A DNA stretch of 64,000 nt. Origin: Conchocele bisecta (taxonomy: Eukaryota; Mollusca; Bivalvia; Lucinida; Thyasiridae). The stretch spans positions 59,097,530 to 59,161,529 of the forward strand of contig CM055279.1 of NCBI GenBank assembly GCA_029237695.1. Reading direction: 5' to 3'. The notes beneath the pieces were generated by a model. That model was not told the DNA's origin and did no database searches. It was given only the letters and a program-made list of their open reading frames with translations. Position 1 is the stretch's first letter; every line of letters starts with the position of its first letter. Positions 1 through 11,900 of this stretch are shown here, piece after piece. A program made the translations under genes and the position numbers.

Positions 1-217
1 TATCTTCAGTTTGTGGATCCCATTTGCAACATTTGTGTATGGGTAATCGTCTGCTGATAATGACTGGCGATGTTTGTTAAAACCACACAGCCACTACCTC
101 GCAAAGAAATACCCCGCTACCTGACTGACAGTGTATCCATCTTAGTACTAAGTACAAGGCAGATAATACTGTCAGCCATGCAGCAAGGAATACCCCGTCT
201 CGTAGTCATGGAATCCC

Positions 218-2202
218 CTAGGCAACTCCTGATGTTGACGGCACCTGATCCTGGTCCTGTGGCAACTTCGTTCCTTTGGAGTAACTGTGGTCCACATCGT
301 CTAGTTGTCCTTTCCTGTAGTCCGAGATCCTCCCATCTTGCTTGTACTGGAAATGTGCCTTCTCCACGTAGCCTCTTTTCAGATGACGCCTTCGAATAAC
401 CTCTGGCCGCTTACTATAGTCTCTATGAAAGTTGTACTCGGTGCTCAGATGGTTCAATGCAGTGTTTGCACGTGCAGAGAAGTTTTGCCCTCCCGACATG
501 CGACTCCGCTTTTGTCGTATAGAGTCAGCAATGCCACAGTTATATTTCAGTATTGTTGATGATACCCTCGCTGTGAAAATAAATTCCGCGAATAGTTTAC
601 ATTTTTCGGCAAGTTTACTCCACATGATCGGTTGAATGCTTCATTCTTCTGCGTTGTATAGCCGTATCGCGTCATTTTGAATGCCTGTTCGCTCAGCCTC
701 ATTTTAAGTATATCTCTCATCAGCTGACTGTCACTTTCATTCATTTGCAGTGGTGGCAGCTGATTTGGGCCCAGGAACTTCGAACGTGCCCACCAGTTGT
801 CGGTTTCATCGCCAGCGCAAACGACGGAGTCCGGAGCACATTTGGAGTGGTCGTCGCCGTAGCAAGATACAGTCGCATCTATGAGCCGGGGTGGGGTATC
901 ATGCAGGTATGTAACTTCGTCAAATCGTCATTTGACATTTCCATTAGCTCCTTGCATATGGCATTGCATCTGGCTCTGATGTCCTTGCTCAGTATCAACC
1001 GTCTGGACTTGTAGATCTCCTTCGTCCTGGCATCTCCAAACATTCCTCTGCTGAATTCGGCAGCATTGCAGCGCTTGAACTGCGTGCTGCTCAGGTGGAT
1101 TGTGTCCGCCATCCGCGTCACCTGCCATTTGGGAATAAGTGTTGAGCAGAAGTCTTTGAACCCCATGGCACTTCGCGCATCTCCGTCTGTTATTGCATAG
1201 CGCACTAGCATGCCCTTCATGAAAATATCGTCTGCCATTGCCTTACCCATCTCGTATTCTGAATGCGGTGCCACAGCCGCTAGGTTGGAAGTACAACCCT
1301 CGTGCCCGCCGGGGCACTGCACATCATAGCCTTCCCCTTTGAGCCATGCTCCAGTCCAGCACAACTTATTCTCTACAGCCATTGCCACGATATACTCTTT
1401 TTCAGTATTCTTCTCGATCGCTATGCTGTATGCCTGTGATGCTCTTTGTCCCGGTTTCTTTGTCGACCCAAATCCGATGGCATTGTACCTTGCATCCACA
1501 CTAACATCAATGAGATTAGGCTGATTGTCCCCCCTGGCTTGGTTGGCTACCTTAACTTCATCCAGCCTGCTAGCCATATCCTCTCTTGCTAATTGTGTCA
1601 CTTGCCCTGCGACCTTGTTAGCCGTCTTCTGCATTGATGTTGCAGTGGGCGGTGGTATGTCTAGGCCTGCCATGAGTACCCGCGTCCGCCTCGGCCCCAT
1701 GGGCATGTCCAGTAAAACTGACTGTAGATCGTAATTTATCAGGGCAGGATTCGGTCCAGGTTTGTGAGTTTGCTCGATCTCTTTGAATAGTTTATATTCA
1801 GGTGATTTAAAGTGGCACCCTTTGCAATGGTATGCAAATCTCCATGCCATTCCCTGCTTTATTTCAGACGCTATCTCCAGCTGAAGCCCACGACAAGTCG
1901 GTTGGTGCTCCTCGTGCAGTTGATAGATGGAATTCATCATGTCGACCAACTTGTAGTTGTTGATGATACGCATGCCATCAGATACAGGCTGTTTCGGTAA
2001 GTGTCCTATTTTCCTAGGTCTCAGATTTTGAGCTGGTGCAGAACTTGCTATAGGTAGTTGTTGACATTGTTCTGATGTTGACGGTGCTACTGTCGGAGGT
2101 GGCTCATCCTGATCTCCAAAATTGCCCAATGAAACGGCAGCAGATTTGCCATTTTCCTCTTCTCTTGAAGAAAGTTGTCTTGCGCTTCCTGTCTCCCTTC
2201 AT
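218..2202 (-). pseudogene. Mutator-like (MULE) DDE transposase, unit 1, frameshifted
   Basis: The translation has the features of the animal Mutator-like transposase family: a Cys-rich N-terminal segment (TCRG, then YHCKGCHF), a VDARYN motif with the first catalytic Asp (codon at 1494-1496), a PGGHEGCTSN segment followed by PHSEYEMG, an ITDGDA motif with the second Asp (codon 1185-1187), and a KNEAFN motif with the probable Glu (codon 640-642). The family performs cut-and-paste transposition in the nucleus. The probable start is MKGDRK at 2202. The copy is broken three times relative to units 2 and 3: a 14-bp deletion at about 2150, a 5-bp insertion near 891-895 and a 5-bp insertion near 577-581. 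It keeps two bases at about 522 that the other units lack, which leaves the C-terminal ~100 codons in frame to a stop at 218. A single encoded protein is therefore unlikely from this copy. Confidence 0.87.
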
Positions 2203-3853
2203 AATTCCAGGTAAATCCAGGTATATATAAAGGTAAATCCAGATCACAGAGTCTACCTTGTTACAGTTTGACTGCTACTCACTGAATGACACCAGTGACT
2301 GAACTTTTCAACTTCTTTCTCTACTGGCCAGCAACCTGTGATGCAACATTCTCTTAATCACCTATTTAGTTAATGGTCAGTTTTATTTCAATATTTAGTC
2401 TGGACCCTATTAAAACAAATGACCGGCAGGGTCAACAGTACTATGCCTGGAGTTTGCAGACTAGCCAGAAAGTCAGTGCCCAGTCTAGTGTTCCGCGCAG
2501 CCTGATCAGGGTCTACAGTGTTTGCTATGCAGAAATATCAAGTGCCAGAATGTTGTTTGTACCCAATAGTGTAGACCTGTCTGTACCCAGCAGTGTAGCC
2601 CAGATCAGACTGCACACCTGTGCAGCAATCTGGTCTATGCTGGGCACAGCATCTGAAACATGCACATCAACTCCTGCAATAGTAATACACTTCACCTGCA
2701 GTGATTATTTCCCCTGCATTGGCAAGCTGTGTTTGTAGTCTGCAATACACCTGCAATAGCCTATATCTGAAGGCAAGTCTTGCTGCATGCCACACAGGTC
2801 AGATTAGCAACTGCATTTGCCTGTGTTGCCACACACCTGCTAATGCTGTGAGTTTGAGTCTAGTCTTGGTGGTATATATGCGGAGAAACATGCCGAACAT
2901 CCAGTTAAAGCAGCATAGAAAGTATAAAAAAATTACATGTACGCCATATTAGAATTTTTTTTTTTTTTACCTATTTAGGGTTAACACTAGGTACATGAGG
3001 CAGATTGGCACATAGCTAGTGTTGGTCGTGCATGCAGACAATGTGACTCGTGACTGGTGACCCGACAATGCACGAAAAATCATAACATGAATATCCATAG
3101 TGTTGTTTTACATCGCCATAGCTTCATTCTCTGCTGTCCTAGATGATTGAATATGTGACACATGTAACATTTGGTACTTGTTAGTTCAATATTGGCACCA
3201 TATGGAAAATATATCTGAAAAAAAGTGCTCGCATTTGGTTCCGACATTCAAAATTTTAATTTAAAATTTAATAATTTATTTATTTTTGGAAATTTTCCAT
3301 TGTTTTTAAAGGCCTGTATTAATATTTCACATTCTGCACAATAGTACCATCAAATGCCTGTCCAGTCCTTTTTATTTCATTACAAAATGTCAAAAACTGC
3401 ATGAGATATGGATTTTTTTACGAACAGACGTAGCATTGCCTCGGCCGTGCCCTCGGAACATGAGAATGCGGGATTTACATCATGTGATTCGTGTGTGCAC
3501 ATTTTAGTCGCAGAGTGGCAGATTTCATAAAAGCCACTTGGTTCTCATTGCAAACTGGCTACTTGATATGTCTGAGCTTATATTTTTTGTTTTTCACATT
3601 TGCCCCATTCTGTCAGAGCAGCCCTGTTTGACAGCAAAATCAACATTGACAAAAAGTTCTGCAGCCAGATGAAATACAATTTCAGCAGTTAGTCTTTAGG
3701 GCCTACGAAGTTAGAGGCAAGTGTAATTACTAGTATTTGTTTCTGTTTTCAGCATTTTAAATGCATTTTATTGCAGGATTGTGGCATTTTTTCTTTTTTT
3801 GCAGAAATTGAAATGTTTCAATGTTGTTCTAGAACACTGATTGACAGCTGGGC

Positions 3854-4258
3854 ATGTACATTTCCACTTACATCATCAAGATGGATGCCTTTTGTTTAGG
3901 AGTGAATGAAAAAATTGCTGTGAACAGTGTAGTAGCCGAAAATGGTACCTGCCAGCTATGGACAGGCCCATTATGGAAGAAGGGTCGCTATGGTGTATTT
4001 TCATACCGTGACCCTGAGACGGGCGTGTGGCATAAGAAAAATGTCCACAGAGTGGCACTAATGGCTGCACAGGGTCAGATCCATGTGGCTGCAACTGTAG
4101 ATTGCAGCCACTTGTGCAATAATAAACTTTGTATTAATGTAGAACATCTCTGCTTTGAAACTCGGGCCACAAATAATGGCAGAAAATGGTGTTTCCAGAA
4201 TGACTGTTGTGTCGGTCATGGCGCCTATCCGGACTGCCTGGTTAATTTGATGTTGTAG
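3854..4258 (+). CDS. I-PpoI-like His-Me finger endonuclease (zinc-binding loop homing endonuclease family), unit 1
   Basis: This 134-codon ORF encodes a small protein with residues C33, H65-R66, C84, H86, C88, C93, H98, N107, C113, C118/C119, H122 and C128. The spacing H86-C88-C93-H98-N107-C113 is the same as the catalytic His, first zinc site, metal-binding Asn and start of the second zinc site of I-PpoI (H98-C100-C105-H110-N119-C125). C33 would be the remaining ligand of zinc site 1. The second zinc cluster is spaced slightly differently. An alternative start at Met10 (3881) has the better Kozak context (aagATGg). The family cuts double-stranded DNA with one metal ion. The ORF converges on the transposase of the next unit (ends 4694), 436 bp away. 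A pyrimidine-rich tract ending in gcag just upstream (about 3789-3804) leaves open that this is a 3' exon. Family assignment is from motif spacing only. Confidence 0.8.
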   Translation: MYISTYIIKMDAFCLGVNEKIAVNSVVAENGTCQLWTGPLWKKGRYGVFSYRDPETGVWHKKNVHRVALMAAQGQIHVAATVDCSHLCNNKLCINVEHLCFETRATNNGRKWCFQNDCCVGHGAYPDCLVNLML

Positions 4259-4336
4259 TAAGTAGATAATTAATTAACATGTTAAAAACAGACAACATGC
4301 AGCGACCGTGTACATGCAATTGTAGAAAAGGTACCT

Positions 4337-4442
4337 TATTGAGTTTGCAACCAGTGCAGACCCAGCGAGAAATTTTGGTTAATCTACTCTGGTCGTCGAA
4401 ACACGCTAGCTCATCTGGGTCTACACTGGCCGGTTGCAAATT
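4337..4442. repeat. Imperfect inverted repeat in the unit spacer between endonuclease and transposase
   Basis: The left arm (gtttgcaaccagtgcagaccc, about 4339-4359) is complementary, with a 3-base bulge, to the right arm ending ggccggttgcaaa at about 4440, with about 55 bp between them. The equivalent site in the unit 2/unit 3 spacer (about 8820-8921) keeps the arm cores but has lost about 11 bp of the right arm. It could be the junction of two element termini in a head-to-tail array, or an unrelated foldback insertion. Confidence 0.5.
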
Positions 4443-4693
4443 CCATAATGCCCTCTTTGTTACTCACATTCAATTTTATCTTCAGTTTGTGGATCCCATT
4501 TGCAGCATTTGGGTATGGGTAATCGTCTGCTGATAATGACTGGCGATGTTTGTTAAAACCACACAGTCACTACATCGCAAACAAATACCCCGCTACCTGA
4601 CTGACAGTGTCTCCATCTTAGTACTAAGTACAAGGCAGATAATACTGTCAGCCATGCAGCAAGGAATACCCCGTCTCGTAGTCATGGGATCCC

Positions 4694-6682
4694 CTAGGCA
4701 ACTCCTGATGTTGACGGCACCTCATCCTGGTCCTGTGGCAACTTCGTTCCTTTGGAGTAACTGTGGTCCACATCGTCTAGTTGTCCTTTCATGTAGTCCG
4801 AGATCCTCCCATCTTGCTTGTACTGGAAATGTGCCTTCTCCACGTAGCCTCTTTTCAGATGACGCCTTCGAATAACCTCTGGCCACTTACTATAGTCTCT
4901 ATGAAAGTTGTACTCGGTGCTCAGACGGTTCAATGCAGTGTTTGCACGTGCAGAGAAGTTTTGCCCTCCCGACATGCGACTCCGCTTTTGTCGTATAGTC
5001 AGCAATGCCACAGTTATATTTCAGTATTGTTGATGATACCCTCGCTGTGAAATTCCGCGAATAGTTTACATTTTTCGGCAAGTTTACTCCACATGATCGG
5101 TTGAATGCTTCATTCTTCTGCGTTGTGTGGCCGTATCGCGTCATTTTGAATGCCTGTTCGCTCAGCCTCATTTTAAGTATATCTCTCATCAGCTGACTGT
5201 CACTTTCATTCATTTGCAGTGGTGGCAGCTGATTTGGGCCCAGGGACTTCGAACGTGCCCACCAGTTGTCGGTTTCATCGCCAGCGCAAACGACGGAGTC
5301 CGGAGCACATTTGGAGTGGTCGTCGCCGTAGCAAGATACAGTCGCATCTATGAGCCGGGGTATCATGCAGGTATGTACCTTCGTCAAATCGTCATTTGAC
5401 ATTTCCATTAGCTCCTTGCATATGGCATTGCATCTGGCTCTGATGTCCTTGCTCAGTATCAACCGTCTGGACTTGTAGATCTCCTTCGTCCTGGCATCTC
5501 CAAACATTCCTCTGCTGAATTCGGCAGCATTGCAGCGCTTGAACTGCGTGCTGCTCAGGTGGATTGTGTCCGCCATCCGCGTCACCTGCCATTTGGGAAT
5601 AAGTGTTGAGCAGAAGTCGTTGAACCCCATGGCACTTCGCGCATCTCCGTCTGTTATTGCATAGCGCACTAGCATGCCCTTCATGAAAATATCGTCTGCC
5701 ATTGCCTTACCCATCTCGTATTCTGAATGCGGTGCCACAGCCGCTAGGTTGGAAGTACAACCCTCGTGCCCGCCGGGGCACATGCACATCATAGCCTTCC
5801 CCTTTGAGCCATGCTCTAGTCCAGCACAACTTATTCTCTACAGCCATTGCCACGATATACTCTTTTTCAGTATTCTTCTCGATCGCTATGCTGTATGCCT
5901 GTGATGCTCTTTGTCCCGGTTTCTTTGTCGACCCAAATCCGATGGCATTGTACCTTGCATCCACACTAACATCAATGAGATTAGGGCTGATTGTCCCCCC
6001 TGGCTTGGTTGGCTACCTTAACTTCATCCAGCCTGCTAGCCATATCCTCTCTTGCTAATTGTGTCACTTGCCCTGCGACCTTGTTAGCCGTCTTCTGCAT
6101 TGATGTTGCAGTGGGCGGTGGTATGTCTAGGCCTGCCATGAGTACCCGCGTCCGCCTCGGCCCCATGGGCATGTCCAGTAAAACTGACTGTAGATCGTAA
6201 TTTATCAGGGCAGGATTCGGTCCAGGTTTGTGAGTTTGCTCGATCTCTCTGAATAGTTTATATTCAAGTGATTTAAAGTGGCACCCTTTGCAATGGTATG
6301 CAAATCTCCATGCCATTCCCTGCTTTATTTCAGACGCTATCTCCAGCTGAAGCCCACGACAAGTCGGTTGGTGCTCCTCGTGCAGTTGATAGATGGAATT
6401 CATCATGTCGACCAACTTGTAGTTGTTGATGATACGCATGCCATCAGATACAGGCTGTTTCGGTAAGTGTCCTATTTTCCTAGGTCTCAGACTTTGAGCT
6501 GGTCCAGAACTTGCTATAGGTAGTTGTTGACATTGTTCTGATGTTGACGGTGCTACTGTCGGAGGTGGCTCATCCTGATCTCCAAAATTGCCCAATGAAA
6601 CGGCAGCAGATTTGCCACTGCTGGTTACAGATTTTCCTCTTCTCTTGAAGAAAGTTGTCTTGCGCTTCCTGTCTCCCTTCAT
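4694..6682 (-). pseudogene. Mutator-like (MULE) DDE transposase, unit 2, frameshifted
   Basis: Same family and motif order as the unit 1 copy. The N-terminal frame runs from the probable start MKGDRK at 6682 to about 5985, where an extra G (run 5984-5986) shifts the frame. A second single-base insertion at about 5780-5783 breaks the frame again just before the PGGHEGC motif. A third shift, a 2-bp deficit relative to unit 1 at about 4998, separates the last ~100 codons. Between the lesions, the VDARYN, ITDGDA and KNEAFN blocks are all readable. The 14-bp segment missing from unit 1 is present here, so the N terminus is complete (KRKTTFFKRRGK, a basic stretch that could act in nuclear import or DNA binding). 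Confidence 0.87.
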
Positions 6683-8340
6683 AATTCCAAGTAAATCCAG
6701 GTATATATAAAGGCAAATCCAGATCACAGAGTCTACCTTGTTACAGTTTGACTGCTACTCACTGAATGACACCAGTGACTGAACTTTTCAACTTCTTTCT
6801 CTACTGGCCAGCAACCTGTGATGCAACATTCTCTTAATCACCTATTTAGTTAATGGTCAGTTTTATTTCAATATTTAGTCTGGACCCTATTAAAACAAAT
6901 GACCGGCAGGGTCAACAGTACTATGCCTGGAGTTTGCAGACTAGCCAGAAAGTCAGTGCCCAGTCTAGTGTTCCGCGCAGCCTGATCAGGGTCTACAGTG
7001 TTTGCTATGCAGAAATATCAAGTGCCAGAATGTTGTTTGTACCCAATAGTGTAGACCTGTCTGTACCCAGCAGTGTAGCCCAGATCAGACTGCACACCTG
7101 TGCAGCAATCTGGTCTATGCTGAGCACAGCATCTGAAACATGCACATCAACTCCTGCAATAGTAATACACTTCACCTGCAGTGATTATTTCCCCTGCATT
7201 GGCAAGCTGTGTTTGTAGTCTGCAATACACCTGCAATAGCCTATATCTGAAGGCAAGTCTTGCTGCATGCCACACAGGTCAGATTAGCAACTGCATTTGC
7301 CTGTGTTGCCACACACCACTGCTAATGCTGTGAGTTTGAGTCTAGTCTTGGTGGTATATATGCGGAGAAACATGCCGAACATCCAGTTAAAGCAGCATAG
7401 AAAGTATAAAAAAATTACATGTACGCCATATTAGAATTTTGTTTTTTTTACCTATTTAGGGTTAACACTAGGTACATGAGGCAGATTGGCACATAGCTAG
7501 TGTTGGTCGTGCATGCAGACAATGTGACTCGTGACTGGTGACCCGACAATGCACGAAAAATCATAACATGAATATCCATAGTGTTGTTTTACATCGCCAT
7601 AGCTTCATTCTCTGCTGTCCTAGATGATTGAATATGTGACACATGTAACATTTGGTACTTGTTAGTTCAATATTGGCACCATATGGAAAATATATCTGAA
7701 AAAAAGTGCTCGCATTTGGTTCCGACATTCAAAATTTTAATTTAAAATTTAATAATTTATTTAATTTTCGGAAATTTTCCATTGTTTTTAAAGGCCTGTA
7801 TTAATATTTCACATTCTGCACAATAGTACCATCAAATGCCTGTCCAGTCCTTTTTATTTCATTACAAAATTTCAAAAACTGCATGAGATATGGATTTTTT
7901 ACGAACAGACGTAGCATTGCCTCGGCCGTGCCCTCGGAACATGAGAATGCGGGATTTACATCATGTGATTCGTGTGTGCACATTTTAGTCGCAGAGTGGC
8001 AGATTTCATAAAAGCCACTTGGTTCTCATTGCAAACTGGCTACTTGATATGTCTGAGCTTATATTTTTTGTTTTTCACATTTGCCCCATTCTGTCAGAGC
8101 AGCCCTGTTTGACAGCAAAATCAACATTGACAAAAAGTTCTGCAGCCAGATGAAATACAATTTCAGCAGTTAGTCTTTAGGGCCTACGAAGTTAGAGGCA
8201 AGTGTAATTACTAGTATTTGTTTCTGTTTTTCAGCATTTTAAATGCATTTTATTGCAGGGATTGTGGCATTTTTTTTCTTTTTTTTGCAGAAAATTGAAA
8301 TGTTTCAATGTTGTTCTAGAACACTGATTGACAGCTGGGC

Positions 8341-8745
8341 ATGTACATTTCCACTTACATCATCAAGATGGATGCCTTTTGTTTAGGAGTGAATGAAAAA
8401 ATTGCTGTGAACAGTGTAGTTGCCGAAAATGGTACCTGCCAGCTATGGACAGGCCCATTATGGAAGAAGGGTCGCTATGGTGTATTTTCATACCGTGACC
8501 CTGAGACGGGCGTGTGGCATAAGAAAAATGTCCACAGAGTGGCACTAATGGCTGCACAGGGTCAGATCCATGTGGCTGCAACTGTAGATTGCAGCCACTT
8601 GTGCAATAATAAACTTTGTATTAATGTAGAACATCTCTGCTTTGAAACTCGGGCCACAAATAATGGCAGAAAATGGTGTTTCCAGAATGACTGTTGTGTC
8701 GGTCATGGCGCCTATCCGGACTGCCTGGTTAATTTGATGTTGTAG
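8341..8745 (+). CDS. I-PpoI-like His-Me finger endonuclease, unit 2
   Basis: This second copy encodes the same 134-residue protein as the ORF at 3854-4258. The only difference I see within the ORF is one synonymous change (Val codon GTA to GTT near 8420). The flanks differ by several indels, mostly in T and A runs just upstream (8230-8300). All predicted zinc ligands and the catalytic His and Asn are present. The third unit breaks off before this ORF, so only two copies exist in the window. Confidence 0.8.
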   Translation: MYISTYIIKMDAFCLGVNEKIAVNSVVAENGTCQLWTGPLWKKGRYGVFSYRDPETGVWHKKNVHRVALMAAQGQIHVAATVDCSHLCNNKLCINVEHLCFETRATNNGRKWCFQNDCCVGHGAYPDCLVNLML

Positions 8746-8956
8746 TAAGTAGATAATTAATTAACATGTTAAAAACAGACAACATGCAGCGACCGTGTAC
8801 ATGCAATTGTAGAAAAGGTACCTCATTGAGTTTGCAACCAGTGCATACCCAGCGAGAAATTTTGGTTAATCTACTCTGGTCGTCGAAACACGCTAGCTCA
8901 AAACACTGGCCGGTTGCAAATTCCATAATGCCCTCTTTGTTACTCACATTCAATGT

Positions 8957-11900
8957 TATCTTCAGTTTGTGGATCCCATTTGCAGCATTTGGGTATGGGT
9001 AATCGTCTGCTGATAATGACTGGCGATGTTTGTTAAAACCACACAGCCACTACCTCGCAAACAAATACCCCGCTACCTGACTGACAGTGTCTCCATCTTA
9101 GTACTAAGTACAAGGCAGATAATACTGTCAGCCATGCAGCAAGGAATACCCCGTCTCGTAGTCATGGGATCCCCTAGGCAACTCCTGATGTTGACGGCAC
9201 CTGATCCTGGTCCTGTGGCAACTTCGTTCCTTTGGAGTAACTGTGGTCCACATCGTCTAGTTGTCCTTTCATGTAGTCCGAGATCCTCCCATCTTGCTTG
9301 TACTGGAAATGTGCCTTCTCCACGTAGCCTCTTTTCAGATGATGCCTTCGAATAACCTCTGGCCGCTTACTATAGTCTCTATGAAAGTTGTACTCGGTGC
9401 TCAGACGGTTCAATGCAGTGTTTGCACGTGCAGAGAAGTTTTGCCCTCCCGACATGCGACTCCGCTTTTGTCGTATAGTCAGCAATGCCACAGTTATATT
9501 TCAGTATTGTTGATGATACCCTCGCTGTGAAATTCCGCGAATAGTTTACATTTTTCGGCAAGTTTACTCCACATGATCGGTTGAATGCTTCATTCTTCTG
9601 CGTTGTGTAGCCGTATCGCGTCATTTTGAATGCCTGTTCGCTCAGCCTCATTTTAAGTATATCTCTCATCAGCTGACTGTCACTTTCATTCATTTGCAGT
9701 GGTGGCAGCTGATTTGGGCCCAGGGACTTCGAACGTGCCCACCAGTTGTCGGTTTCATCGCCAGCGCAAACGACGGAGTCCGGAGCACATTTGGAGTGGT
9801 CGTCGCCGTAGCAAGATACAGTCGCATCTATGAGCCGGGGTATCATGCAGGTATGTACCTTCGTCAAATCGTCATTTGACATTTCCATTAGCTCCTTGCA
9901 TATGGCATTGCATCTGGCTCTGATGTCCTTGCTCAGTATCAACCGTCTGGACTTGTAGATCTCCTTCGTCCTGGCATCTCCAAACATTCCTCTGCTGAAT
10001 TCGGCAGCATTGCAGCGCTTGAACTGCGTGCTGCTCAGGTGGATTGTGTCCGCCATCCGCGTCACCTGCCATTTGGGAATAAGTGTTGAGCAGAAGTCGT
10101 TGAACCCCATGGCACTTCGCGCATCTCCGTCTGTTATTGCATAGCGCACTAGCATGCCCTTCATGAAAATATCGTCTGCCATTGCCTTACCCATCTCGTA
10201 TTCTGAATGCGGTGCCACAGCCGCTAGGTTGGAAGTACAACCCTCGTGCCCGCCGGGGCACTGCACATCATAGCCTTCCCCTTTGAGCCATGCTCTAGTC
10301 CAGCACAACTTATTCTCTACAGCCATTGCCACGATATACTCTTTTTCAGTATTCTTCTCGATCGCTATGCTGTATGCCTGTGATGCTCTTTGTCCCGGTT
10401 TCTTTGTCGACCCAAATCCGATGGCATTGTACCTTGCATCCACACTAACATCAATGAGATTAGGCTGATTGTCCCCCCTGGCTTGGTTGGCTACCTTAAC
10501 TTCATCCAGCCTGCTAGCCATATCCTCTCTTGCTAATTGTGTCACTTGCCCTGCGACCTTGTTAGCCGTCTTCTGCATTGATGTTGCAGTGGGCGGTGGT
10601 ATGTCTAGGCCTGCCATGAGTACCCGCGTCCGCCCTCGGCCCCATGGGCATGTCCAGTAAAACTGACTGTAGATCGTAATTTATCAGGGCAGGATTCGGT
10701 CCAGGTTTGTGAGTTTGCTCGATCTCTCTGAATAGTTTATATTCAGGTGATTTAAAGTGGCACCCTTTGCAATGGTATGCAAATCTCCATGCCATTCCCT
10801 GCTTTATTTCAGACGCTATCTCCAGCTGAAGCCCACGACAAGTCGGTTGGTGCTCCTCGTGCAGTTGATAGATGGAATTCATCATGTCGACCAACTTGTA
10901 GTTGTTGATGATACGCATGCCATCAGATACAGGCTGTTTCGGTAAGTGTCCTATTTTCCTAGGTCTCAGATTTTGAGCTGGTGCAGAACTTGCTATAGGT
11001 AGTTGTTGACATTGTTCTGATGTTGACGGTGCTACTGTCGGAGGTGGCTCATCCTGATCTCCAAAATTGCCCAATGAAACGGCAGCAGATTTGCCACTGC
11101 TGGTTACAGATTTTCCTCTTCTCTTGAAGAAAGTTGTCTTGCGCTTCCTGTCTCCCTTCATAATTCCAGGTAAATCCAGGTATATATAAAGGTAAATCCA
11201 GATCACAGAGTCTACCTTGTTACAGTTTGACTGCTACTCACTGAATGACACCAGTGACTGAACTTTTCAACTTCTTTCTCTACTGGCCAGCAACCTGTGA
11301 TGCAACATTCTCTTAATCACCTATTTAGTTAATGGTCAGTTTTATTTCAATATTTAGTCTGGACCCTATTAAAACAAATGACCGGCAGGGTCAACAGTAC
11401 TATGCCTGGAGTTTGCAGACTAGCCAGAAAGTCAGTGCCCAGTCTAGTGTTCCGCGCAGCCTGATCAGGGTCTACAGTGTTTGCTATGCAGAAATATCAA
11501 GTGCCAGAATGTTGTTTGTACCCAATAGTGTAGACCTGTCTGTACCCAGCAGTGTAGCCCAGATCAGACTGCACACCTGTGCAGCAATCTGGTCTATGCT
11601 GGGCACAGCATCTGAAACATGCACATCAACTCCTGCAATAGTAATCACATTCACCTGCAGTGATTATTTCCCCTGCATTGGCAAGCTGTGTTTGTAGTCT
11701 GCAATACACCTGCAATAGCCTATATCTGAAGGCAAGTCTTGCTGCATGCCACACAGGTCAGATTAGCAACTGCATTTGCCTGTGTTGCCACACACCACTG
11801 CTAATGCTGTGAGTTTGAGTCTAGTCTTGGTGGTATATATGCGGAGAAACATGCCGAACATCCAGTTAAAGCAGCATAGAAAGTATAAAAAAATTACATG

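Larger units (their letters stand above)
4477..8956. repeat. Second repeat unit (complete within the window)
   Basis: This is the only unit complete in the window at both ends. In order it holds the transposase relic (minus, 4694-6682), a non-coding spacer of about 1.65 kb (6683-8340) with a dispersed cagcctgatcagggtctacagtg-type repeat segment near 6980 and an AT-rich stretch near 7735, the endonuclease ORF (plus, 8341-8745), and a short spacer with an inverted repeat. An ORF of about 121 codons in the spacer (6853-7218) is conserved in all units, but it overlaps the dispersed repeat and has no recognisable domain, so it is not called. Confidence 0.9.

Noticed and set aside
2215..2235. tatatataaa next to the transposase start (also at about 6702 and 11182) as a TATA box
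   Set aside because: On the minus strand it lies only about 20-30 bp before the probable ATG, so a start site 25-30 bp downstream would fall at or after the ATG.
2373..2738. A 121-codon ORF conserved in all three units (also 6853-7218, 11332-11697)
   Set aside because: It overlaps a dispersed repeat fragment, has no recognisable domain, and conservation is expected because the units are nearly identical.
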